A DNA stretch of 64,000 bases from an uncultured Gelidibacter sp. (GTDB lineage: Bacteria; Bacteroidota; Bacteroidia; Flavobacteriales; Flavobacteriaceae). Of the stretch, positions 7,975 through 14,950 are shown piece by piece. Positions within the stretch are counted from its first letter, which is position 1. Each line of letters starts with the position of its first letter. Below the pieces are notes generated by a model. It was not told the origin of the DNA, made no database searches, and saw only the letters and a program-made list of their open reading frames with translations. The position numbers and the translations under genes were made by a program. Where the stretch lies: the NCBI RefSeq assembly GCF_947500795.1, contig NZ_CANMTE010000003.1, forward strand, positions 1 to 64,000, written 5' to 3'.

Positions 7975-8898
7975 TTATATAGAATTTAAAGTTCTAATAT
8001 ATTTTTTAATGGCAATTAAATTAACATAAGGATATCTGAATTGTTTTGTTTCTTTTTCCAACTCATTATTTTCACCCAATCGATACCAAGTATATCCCCA
8101 ATTGATCATAATATCATATAATTCATAAATACTATAACCTGCATTGAATGTATTAGTGTCAGTAAATTCAATTAAAACTATTGGGTCATAGTTTGTAAAG
8201 AATTCTTTTCCTCCATGCAAAACAAACTTCTCCCACCCTTCAACGTCAATCTTAATAAGCTTTATTCTGCTTTTATCAATATCTGATAGTTCGTGGTCTA
8301 AGGTTGATGTGCGAACACTAATGGCAACATCAGATTGCAAATTTTTATCTGCTGCAAATGAATTCCATGCATCATACCCATCGTTATAAAGATGAAATTG
8401 TAACTCACCTTGTTTATCAGACAATCCTAAATTCCGGATATCTAAATTATGAAACTTATTGATATTTATATTTTCTAATAGTCTATTGAATGTAGTAGGA
8501 GCTGGTTCAAAACATATTACTCTACCTGTGTCTCCAACTTTTATTGACGCAGGCAATGAAAACAATCCAATGTTACTCCCTACATCAACAAAAATATCTC
8601 CATTATTAAGCTGAGACATCACATAATCACGTTCCTTTTTTTCGAATCCATTATAAATTAATTTTGACAAGATACTATCCTTATATAATTTGATTTTGAC
8701 CTCCTTTTCCAATTGAAATAAAAAACTATCCCCATTCTGAAACAAGTCAAACCATATTCTTTCAGATTCTATGAGAAGTTTTTCATCTTGGCGCTGTTGA
8801 TATCCTCTTAGAATTTTTGAAATTCTTCCTGCCAATCGGTAAAGCAAACTTTTTTTCGATTTATGCCCCATTTTGCTCTTTAAATATTTTTCCTCCAT
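7975..8898 (-). CDS. FkbM-family SAM-dependent methyltransferase
   Basis: A 307-residue methyltransferase unlike the two shorter FkbM copies in this locus. The SAM-binding motif FVDVGSNIGLFSLPA lies near residues 107-121, VICFEPAPTTFNRL follows, and IKLIKIDVEGWEKFVLHGG near 225-243 is the FkbM signature. The basic N-terminal 60 residues (KSKKSLLYRLAGRISKILRG) may be an amphipathic membrane-association segment. Its ATG lies inside the 3' end of wzt (19-nt overlap), so it is co-translated with the exporter ATPase. In ABC-exported O-antigens a terminal methyl group often serves as the chain-stop signal read by the Wzt C-terminal domain; its position next to wzt makes that role plausible, but it is inferred. 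Confidence 0.85.
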   Translation of the reverse strand: MEEKYLKSKMGHKSKKSLLYRLAGRISKILRGYQQRQDEKLLIESERIWFDLFQNGDSFLFQLEKEVKIKLYKDSILSKLIYNGFEKKERDYVMSQLNNGDIFVDVGSNIGLFSLPASIKVGDTGRVICFEPAPTTFNRLLENININKFHNLDIRNLGLSDKQGELQFHLYNDGYDAWNSFAADKNLQSDVAISVRTSTLDHELSDIDKSRIKLIKIDVEGWEKFVLHGGKEFFTNYDPIVLIEFTDTNTFNAGYSIYELYDIMINWGYTWYRLGENNELEKETKQFRYPYVNLIAIKKYIRTLNSI

Positions 8899-10160
8899 TT
8901 CAAATGTGGCATGATGACTCCTGGTCTTGAATCCGAATATGCTCTATTAAGACCATTCACATTTACCATATTAAATTTCACCATGACATTGTCATCAAAG
9001 ATTATCCAGCGTTTATTATGTATGCCTATGGCCAATTTAACGCCATAATATCCATTTTTAAAAATATTTTCTGGGATTTCAGATTCAATACTATAAAATC
9101 CTTTTTTGGTTATTTCTATAGATTTCTTATCATCATCTTCAAAAGCCCGAAATAGAACAGAAGATTTTGATAGATCTATTAAATCAAATCCTACTCTTAA
9201 ACCCATAACATCCTCAAAAACTTCATAGGAGATTGATATTTTTACTGTTTTATTGGTATAAAAATTGGCACTGATTATCTCATTTTGAGTAACTAAAAAA
9301 TCAGTCAAACGTAAAATATCATCAGATTGATTTTCAATAAAAGCTTCTATTGAAGATTCATTTAAATTTGTGTTTTCCAAATTTAGATAATAATCAATTG
9401 CGGGAGTAGTTTCACCTGCAAAGACGACGGATCCATGTTCTAGTACAATTGCCCGCGTGCATAGATTTTCTACAGCCGCCATATTATGACTCACAAACAA
9501 CACCGTCCGACCATCACCTTTACTAATATCCTGCATCTTTCCAATCGCTTTTTTCTGGAATTCGGCATCACCTACCGCCAGCACCTCATCAATCACCAAA
9601 ATATCAGGCTCTAAAAACGCGGCAACCGCAAAAGCCAAACGCACCCGCATCCCAGAGCTATAGCGTTTTACTGGTGTATCCACATAGCGCTCACACCCAG
9701 AAAACTCTATAATCTCGGCTTCTTTAGATTTTATTTCAGCTTTGGTCATCCCGAGGATGGCACCATTCAAATAAATATTCTCACGGCCTGTAAGTTCTGG
9801 ATGAAACCCAGTGCCCACTTCCAATAAAGACGCTATTCTTCCTTTGGTTTTAATTTCGCCAGTGGTAGGAATCGTTACTCGCGATAATATTTTAAGCAAG
9901 GTACTTTTTCCTGCGCCATTTTTTCCAATAATACCAAGCACTTCCCCTTGTTGCACTTCAAAATTGATGTCACGCAAGGCCCAAACATAATCGCTATCCG
10001 CTTTCGTGCTTCTATCATTCACTGAACCCACTTTCAAATACGGGTCCTCTTTCCCACGAATGCCAGCCCACCATCGGTTCAAATCATGACTGATCGTGCC
10101 CGTACCAACGAGCCCGAGGCGGTATTGTTTGCTGATATTTTCGGCTTTTAAAATGATCAT
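8880..10160 (-). CDS. wzt: Polysaccharide ABC exporter ATP-binding protein with C-terminal carbohydrate-binding domain (Wzt-like)
   Basis: A 426-residue ATPase of the O-antigen/teichoic-acid exporter family. The first 250 residues are the nucleotide-binding domain: VWALRDINFEV, Walker A GKNGAGKST near residue 77, EVGTGFHPELTGREN (family-specific), ABC signature YSSGMRVRLAFA, Walker B ILVIDEVLAVGD. Residues 260-426 form a separate beta-rich domain like the Wzt C-terminal domain that recognises the non-reducing end of the glycan. It pairs with the permease at 10393-11256 to carry lipid-linked polysaccharide across the inner membrane. The ATPase half has codon use like the housekeeping genes, whereas the C-terminal half and everything downstream is much more AT-rich, suggesting a recombination junction near 9400. 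The gap to the permease gene holds REP-like repeats. Confidence 0.92.
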   Translation of the reverse strand: MIILKAENISKQYRLGLVGTGTISHDLNRWWAGIRGKEDPYLKVGSVNDRSTKADSDYVWALRDINFEVQQGEVLGIIGKNGAGKSTLLKILSRVTIPTTGEIKTKGRIASLLEVGTGFHPELTGRENIYLNGAILGMTKAEIKSKEAEIIEFSGCERYVDTPVKRYSSGMRVRLAFAVAAFLEPDILVIDEVLAVGDAEFQKKAIGKMQDISKGDGRTVLFVSHNMAAVENLCTRAIVLEHGSVVFAGETTPAIDYYLNLENTNLNESSIEAFIENQSDDILRLTDFLVTQNEIISANFYTNKTVKISISYEVFEDVMGLRVGFDLIDLSKSSVLFRAFEDDDKKSIEITKKGFYSIESEIPENIFKNGYYGVKLAIGIHNKRWIIFDDNVMVKFNMVNVNGLNRAYSDSRPGVIMPHLKWRKNI

Positions 10161-10213
10161 GAAATCTTAAATATAATTATTTTAACCTGTCATTACGAGT
10201 CTTCTCCTGTGAC

Positions 10214-10303
10214 GTCATTGCGAAGGAGGAACGACTGAAGCAATCTGTTTTTTATGGCGTCTCAACCTTGAGATTGCCGCGTCGCTACGCTCCTCGCAAT
10301 GAC
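10214..10303. repeat. REP-like palindromic repeat, full copy 1
   Basis: A 90-bp element with inverted ends: GTCATTGCGA at the left and TCGCAATGAC at the right, with internal CAATCTG and GAGATTGCCGCG. Read as protein it gives the well-known spurious HCEERSDAAI string. It lies between the wzm and wzt genes and could fold into a long hairpin in the transcript. Full copies recur at 11335-11423 and 11836-11925. Confidence 0.85.
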
Positions 10304-10325
10304 GCTTGGGTCGCGGGGTCCCATA

Positions 10326-10370
10326 CTCGCAATGACGCTTGATGAAAAGGGCTACGCTCCTCGCAATGAC
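10326..10370. repeat. Partial right-end copies of the REP-like repeat
   Basis: Two truncated copies of the right end (CTCGCAATGACGCTTG, then GCTACGCTCCTCGCAATGAC) follow full copy 1 and reach close to the wzm stop codon. Confidence 0.7.
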
Positions 10371-10392
10371 GCTGTGGTGGTCGTCTTCGCAA

Positions 10393-11256
10393 CTACACCG
10401 TGTCAATAAACGTTTTCTCCGTCCTGTTAAACACCACAATCCCTAAAAACAATATGACCAAGGTCACTCCTACCGTATATAAAATACCGAACCAACTAAA
10501 GGTCCCGGTTCCTAATAACATATATCGTGCTGTTTCAATAATATAGGCAACAGGGTTATATTCTACTATCCAAGCTATTTTAGGCAATTTCTCGCGCATT
10601 AATGCCAGGGGATACATCACCGCCGACACATACATCAGCAACTGTACTCCAAAACCAACTAAAAATTTCAAGTCGCGGTATTTGGTGACCATGCTACTAA
10701 TCAGCATTCCAATTCCTAATCCGAGCAAACCCATCAACATCACAATAACAGGGAAAAACACAATACTGCTATCCACATAAATGGCCGCGCCATTAAAGTA
10801 ATAATACACATAAAATGCGATAAAAATGAGCAGCTGTATTCCAAACTTCATCAAATTGGAAATAATAACAGACAAAGGCATGATGATTCGCGGAAAATAA
10901 ACTTTCCCGAAAATCCCGGCATTGCTTGTAAAAGTATCACTCGTAGAAGTCAGGCAGGTATTAAAATAATTCCAAATGGAAATCCCCGCCAAGTTAAATA
11001 AGAATGGCGGCACCGTACCTGTTTCGATATTAGCCACCTTATTAAAAATAAGCGTAAATGTCAGTGCCGTAAACAACGGCTGAATGAGATACCACAGCGG
11101 TCCTAAAATGGTCTGTTTGTACACCGTCACCACATCCCGTTTCACAAATAAAAATAGCAAATCGCGGTAACGCCAGATTTCGGCAAAATTAAAGTCGATT
11201 AGTTTTCGTTTGGAAGAGATGGTATAAAGCCAATCGTCTGTATCTGTAGGACTCAA
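10393..11256 (-). CDS. wzm: Polysaccharide ABC exporter permease (Wzm-like)
   Basis: A 287-residue ABC-2-type membrane permease with about six hydrophobic segments. DLLFLFVKRDVVTVYKQTIL followed by GPLWYLIQPL near residues 32-60 is the characteristic N-terminal signature of O-antigen exporters, and the C-terminus has the NPVAYIIETARYMLLG motif. With Wzt it would move undecaprenyl-linked glycan across the inner membrane. The only start leaving this signature intact is a TTG at 11256 (MSPTDTDDW). The upstream side (11257-11440) and the downstream side (10214-10392) both hold REP-like repeats, so this gene may be transcribed apart from the wza operon. Confidence 0.92.
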   Translation of the reverse strand: MSPTDTDDWLYTISSKRKLIDFNFAEIWRYRDLLFLFVKRDVVTVYKQTILGPLWYLIQPLFTALTFTLIFNKVANIETGTVPPFLFNLAGISIWNYFNTCLTSTSDTFTSNAGIFGKVYFPRIIMPLSVIISNLMKFGIQLLIFIAFYVYYYFNGAAIYVDSSIVFFPVIVMLMGLLGLGIGMLISSMVTKYRDLKFLVGFGVQLLMYVSAVMYPLALMREKLPKIAWIVEYNPVAYIIETARYMLLGTGTFSWFGILYTVGVTLVILFLGIVVFNRTEKTFIDTV

Positions 11257-11334
11257 AGTGTTTAGGTTAGGTTGTGGCTAATATACAAAAGCTATTGGAA
11301 AACAGAAATGTAGAACTGTATAAATGTGGGTTCG

Positions 11335-11423
11335 GTCATTGCGAAGGAGGAACGACTGAAGCAATCTGTTGATTAGAACCTCAATTCATGAGATTGCCGC
11401 GTCGCTACGCTCCTCGCAATGAC
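11335..11423. repeat. REP-like palindromic repeat, full copy 2
   Basis: An 89-bp copy with GTCATTGCGAAGGAGG at the left and CTCCTCGCAATGAC at the right, in the same orientation as copy 1. It ends 16 bp from the stop codon of the GIY-YIG gene. Confidence 0.85.
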
Positions 11424-11439
11424 CCTGGAAATAAGATGG

Positions 11440-11757
11440 TTATTCATCCTCAGAAATCCCAAACTCAGCCTTGACCGCTTCGTACAAATCAACCCATTCG
11501 GGGTTTATAGTGTCAATTAATGCTACCTTTTTTGCTCTACTCCCAGCCTTCAATACTTTTTCCCTTCCTATAGCATCGCCTATCATTTGAAATGCTTCGT
11601 AATACACTAATTTATTTAGATTATAGCGCGCCGTGAATGATTTTGGGTAGAATTTATCTTTGTGTTGCTTAATACGATTCACAATGTTTGATGTGACTCC
11701 AACGTATAAGGTCGTGTGATTTTTATTGGTGACGATGTAGACGAAGCCGGGTTTCAT
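11440..11757 (-). CDS. Small GIY-YIG nuclease-domain protein (UPF0213/YhbQ type)
   Basis: A 105-residue single-domain protein. GFVYIVTNKNHTTLYVGVTS carries the two GIY-YIG strands (residues 4-23), NIVNRIKQHK carries the catalytic arginine, and LVYYEAF carries the metal-binding glutamate; GREKVLKAGSRAKKVALID completes the fold. The family contains structure-specific DNA nucleases, but most stand-alone bacterial members have no assigned role. It does not belong to polysaccharide synthesis: it sits between the permease and epimerase genes, framed on both sides by REP-like repeats (16 bp from copy 2, 33 bp from the next). That suggests the gene and repeats entered or move together; this is inference. 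Confidence 0.85.
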   Translation of the reverse strand: MKPGFVYIVTNKNHTTLYVGVTSNIVNRIKQHKDKFYPKSFTARYNLNKLVYYEAFQMIGDAIGREKVLKAGSRAKKVALIDTINPEWVDLYEAVKAEFGISEDE

Positions 11758-11790
11758 AAATAATGGGTATTGGGATTAATAGCACAACCA

Positions 11791-11925
11791 GTCATTGCGA
11801 GGAGCTACGTAAGGAGTGATGTGGCAATTTGTTCCGTTATTGCGAAGGAGGAACGACTGAAGCAATCTGTTTGTTATGGCGCCTCAACCTTGAGATTGCC
11901 GCGTCGCTACGCTCCTCGCAATGAC
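11791..11925. repeat. REP-like palindromic repeat, partial copy plus full copy 3
   Basis: A short left-end fragment (GTCATTGCGAGGAG at 11791) is followed by a full copy at 11836-11925 with left end GTTATTGCGAAGGAGG and right end CTCCTCGCAATGAC. The internal sequence is nearly identical to copy 1. Confidence 0.85.
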
Positions 11926-12072
11926 GTATGAATGGGGTGTGCTCCTCGCAATGACGTTTGAATGGCGTGTGCTCCTCGCAATGACGTTTGAATGGCGTGT
12001 GCTCCTCGCACCATATGAATGAAACACGCTCGTCGCAATGACGTATGAAATTAGAGTGCGCCCTCGCTATGA
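11911..12072. repeat. 30-bp tandem array derived from the REP-like right end
   Basis: Three directly abutting 30-bp units begin at 11911, 11941 and 11971, each starting GCTCCTCGCAATGACGT and ending in AATGGGGTGT or AATGGCGTGT. Further degenerate units run to about 12072, just beyond the epimerase stop codon. The array is an expansion of the right end of full copy 3. There are no unique spacers, so it is not a CRISPR. Confidence 0.85.
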
Positions 12073-12074
12073 CA

Positions 12075-13058
12075 CTACTTGTTAAAAGCGTCCCAAGTAA
12101 TTTTCAAGCCTTCACGTACCGTATAACGTGGCTGATAGCCTAATAACTTTTGGGCTTTAGAAATATCTGCTAAAGAATCGCGGACATCACCTTGACGTTC
12201 TGGGCCGTAGATGGCCTCCAGTTTAGAGTCTGCGGCTGATTGTAAAGCTTCCCAAAGATAATTGATATCTATACGTTCGCCACAGGCTACATTAAAGACC
12301 TGATTAGCAGCTGCCTTTGAGGCAAAAAAACCTCTGACATTTGCCTGTACCGCATTGTCTACGAATGTAAAATCACGTGTCTGCCCACCATCCCCATTAA
12401 TTTTTGGCGAACTATTATCCTTTAGCGCTTGCATAAATAACGGAATGACCGCCGCATAAGCGCCATTAGGGCTTTGTTTTGGGCCAAACACATTAAAATA
12501 ACGCAATCCAACCGCATCTGTACCGTAGGTTTTTCCAAACACATCAGCATACAATTCATTCACATATTTTGTGACTGCATAAGGCGATAAAGGCTTCCCA
12601 ATAATATCCTCAACTTTTGGCAAGGATGGACTATCACCATAAGTAGAACTCGAAGCGGCATACACCATGCGTTTAACCGTTGGATTGTCCTTTACGGCAA
12701 CCATCATATTCAAAAACCCAGAGATGTTCACATCATTGGTGGTTGCGGGATCATTTATGGATCGGGGTACGGAACCTAAAGCCGCTTGATGCGACACAAA
12801 ATCCATATCCTGTACCGCTTTATGACAGGTGTCTATATCCCTAATATCACCTTCTAACAATTCGAAGGCGGGATTGTCCATAAATTCCCGAAGATTTTCA
12901 CGATATCCATTCGAAAAATCATCTAATACCCTCACTTTTTTAGCGCCATGCTGCAGTAGATATTGAACCAAATTAGATCCAATAAATCCTGCGCCTCCAG
13001 TGACTAAAAAGCTATATGTTGATAAATCTTCGGTATGGTATGCGTGTGTGTACATCAT
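12075..13058 (-). CDS. UDP-N-acetylglucosamine(uronate) 4-epimerase, WbpP/TviC-like SDR
   Basis: A 327-residue extended short-chain dehydrogenase/epimerase. It has the NAD-binding motif GGAGFIG (21-27), the serine cluster SSST (136-139), catalytic Y160 and K164 (YAVTK), and the ALGSVPRS segment (93-100) typical of the WbpP/TviC group that interconverts UDP-GlcNAc and UDP-GalNAc or their uronic acids. Its ATG overlaps the stop of the UDP-sugar dehydrogenase gene by one base (TAATG), so the two are coupled. Together they would yield UDP-GalNAcA from UDP-GlcNAc, as in Vi antigen synthesis; which epimer pair is used in the cell is inferred. Repeats begin just after its stop. Confidence 0.9.
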   Translation of the reverse strand: MMYTHAYHTEDLSTYSFLVTGGAGFIGSNLVQYLLQHGAKKVRVLDDFSNGYRENLREFMDNPAFELLEGDIRDIDTCHKAVQDMDFVSHQAALGSVPRSINDPATTNDVNISGFLNMMVAVKDNPTVKRMVYAASSSTYGDSPSLPKVEDIIGKPLSPYAVTKYVNELYADVFGKTYGTDAVGLRYFNVFGPKQSPNGAYAAVIPLFMQALKDNSSPKINGDGGQTRDFTFVDNAVQANVRGFFASKAAANQVFNVACGERIDINYLWEALQSAADSKLEAIYGPERQGDVRDSLADISKAQKLLGYQPRYTVREGLKITWDAFNK

Positions 13059-14350
13059 TATAATCTGCCGTCTACGGATTCTTTTGGTAATAAGGATTTA
13101 ACGTCAAAAATAACACCTGATTCTGATCTCAAGTTTTGAATGTCTAAATCTAAAAATTTTTCATGAGACACTGCAACAACTATCGCTTCATATTTTGAAG
13201 CCAATTTGGTATCTGTACAAATCAAATCCAAATTATATTCGTGTTTTACTTCTTCTGCGGAAGCCCAAGGATCATAAACCTCAACATCTACATCATAACT
13301 TTCAAATTCCTTCACAATATCAATCACTCGAGAGTTTCTGATATCAGGACAGTTTTCTTTAAAAGTAATCCCCAAGACTAAAACTTTTGCACCTTTAATA
13401 CGCGCTCCTTTTTTAATCATCATCTTGACAGTTTCTTGAGCCACATAGCTACCCATACTGTCATTCATCTTACGGCCTGCTAATATAATTTCAGGATTAT
13501 AACCTGATTCTATTGCTTTTTGTGCCAAATAATATGGGTCGACGCCTATACAATGCCCACCAACCAATCCTGGTGACATTTTAATGAAATTCCATTTTGT
13601 ACCCGCAGCTTCCAATACGGCCTTAGTATCAATATCAAGTAATCTAAAGATTTTAGACAACTCATTTACAAAAGCAATATTAATATCACGTTGCGAATTC
13701 TCAATTACTTTAGCAGCTTCAGCCACCTTAATGGATGGAGCCATGTGCGTACCTGCAGTGATAATAGTTTTATATAGATTATCCACTTTTATGGCTATCT
13801 CTGGTGTAGACCCAGAAGTTACTTTTAGAATTTGAGTTACTGTATGCTCCTTATCTCCTGGATTAATGCGTTCTGGCGAATATCCAGCGAAGAAATCGAT
13901 ATTAAATTTAAGTCCAGATTCCTGCTCTAAAATGGGCACACAAATATCTTCTGTAACGCCAGGGTACACCGTAGATTCATAAATAACGACTGCGTCCTTT
14001 TTTAATACTTTACCTACCGTTTCACTTGCTTTTACCAAAGGCGTAAAGATGGGCTTGTTTAATGCATCTGTTGGTGTAGGCACTGTTATAATATAGAAAT
14101 CAGAATCTTCAATATCTGATAACGCGCTCGACACTAGCAAACCCTTGCTAGAATTAATATCAGTCACCAATACCGACTGAAGCGTCTCATTATCAACTTC
14201 TAAAGTACGATCAACACCTTGATTTAGCTCATCAATTCTTTTTTGACTGATGTCAAAACCGACCACAAGAAACTTCTTAGCAAATTCGACCGCCAAAGGC
14301 AAGCCTACGTATCCTAATCCTATAACGGTAATTTTAGCTTTAGTCTTCAT
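13058..14350 (-). CDS. UDP-N-acetylhexosamine 6-dehydrogenase (TviB/WbpO-like)
   Basis: A 430-residue nucleotide-sugar dehydrogenase. It has an N-terminal Rossmann motif GLGYVGLPLA (11-20), YESTVYPGVTED, the SPERINPG signature, and the catalytic cysteine in GGHCIGVDPYYL near residue 266; the UDP-binding C-terminal domain has GITFKENCPDIRNSRV. The family oxidises C6 of UDP-GlcNAc or UDP-GalNAc to the uronic acid in two NAD-dependent steps. Its partner epimerase overlaps by one base. The gene follows the sugar-transferase stop by two bases, so it lies in the wza operon. Confusion with UDP-ManNAc dehydrogenase (WecC) is possible, but the WbpP-type epimerase next door favours the GlcNAcA/GalNAcA route. 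Confidence 0.9.
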   Translation of the reverse strand: MKTKAKITVIGLGYVGLPLAVEFAKKFLVVGFDISQKRIDELNQGVDRTLEVDNETLQSVLVTDINSSKGLLVSSALSDIEDSDFYIITVPTPTDALNKPIFTPLVKASETVGKVLKKDAVVIYESTVYPGVTEDICVPILEQESGLKFNIDFFAGYSPERINPGDKEHTVTQILKVTSGSTPEIAIKVDNLYKTIITAGTHMAPSIKVAEAAKVIENSQRDINIAFVNELSKIFRLLDIDTKAVLEAAGTKWNFIKMSPGLVGGHCIGVDPYYLAQKAIESGYNPEIILAGRKMNDSMGSYVAQETVKMMIKKGARIKGAKVLVLGITFKENCPDIRNSRVIDIVKEFESYDVDVEVYDPWASAEEVKHEYNLDLICTDTKLASKYEAIVVAVSHEKFLDLDIQNLRSESGVIFDVKSLLPKESVDGRL

Positions 14351-14352
14351 TA

Positions 14353-14940
14353 TTAGTTTTTTATTGATTTTAAAAGGTATATCAAATCTAAATAAAAACT
14401 ATAATTTTTGATGTATTTTTTATTGATTTCAACTTTATCTGACCAGATAATCGACCTATTGTAAGTATCAGGGTCCAACTGTTTGGCCAAGATCAGTTCT
14501 TCATCTCTGTATTTTAAAGTCGCTGGACCTGTAATCCCTGGTTTTATTTCCAATATGATACGATCCTCACCTTCAAGCACATCTGCGAATCCGGGTAAAT
14601 CAGGTCTTGGACCAACAAAACTCATATCGCCTTTTAATACGTTAAAAAGCTGTGGCAGTTCATCTAATTTATATGTTCTTAAAAAGCTACCAAAAGATGA
14701 TGCATAAACATCCATATTTCCTAAACGGTGTACACCAGATTTAAGACTTCTGATTTTAAAAATCTTAAACGGTTTCCCATATTGGCCTATGCGTTCTTGC
14801 AAAAACCAACCACTGGCCTTCGTATCTATACTGGCTATTATAATCAATATAACAATAGGTAACATAAGAAAGGGCAATAGAAATAAAGCCAACAAAATGT
14901 CAAAACTACGCTTTACACGCGCTTGTTTGGGTGAAATCAA
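14353..14940 (-). CDS. Initiating sugar-phosphate transferase (monotopic, WcaJ/PglC type)
   Basis: A 195-residue member of the bacterial sugar transferase family, which transfers a sugar-1-phosphate to undecaprenyl phosphate at the inner membrane. It is the short form with one hydrophobic re-entrant helix (residues 12-34, after KRSFDI), then QERIGQYGKPFKIFKIRSLK and DELPQLFNVLKGDMSFVGPR; the DE pair is the catalytic dyad. There is no extra multi-membrane domain as in WcaJ itself. It lies 10 nt after wzc. It would start the repeat unit; the first sugar is not known, though GalNAcA or a related HexNAc is possible given its neighbours. Confidence 0.9.
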   Translation of the reverse strand: MISPKQARVKRSFDILLALFLLPFLMLPIVILIIIASIDTKASGWFLQERIGQYGKPFKIFKIRSLKSGVHRLGNMDVYASSFGSFLRTYKLDELPQLFNVLKGDMSFVGPRPDLPGFADVLEGEDRIILEIKPGITGPATLKYRDEELILAKQLDPDTYNRSIIWSDKVEINKKYIKNYSFYLDLIYLLKSIKN

Positions 14941-14950
14941 ACCTAAAATC

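Noticed and set aside
10215-10439. Minus-strand frame of 74 codons containing HCEERSD-type residues
   Set aside because: It is a translation of the palindromic REP-like repeats and overlaps the wzm 3' end; such frames are a familiar false gene call.
11911-12072. Possible CRISPR array
   Set aside because: The 30-bp units abut directly without unique spacers, and no cas gene is nearby.
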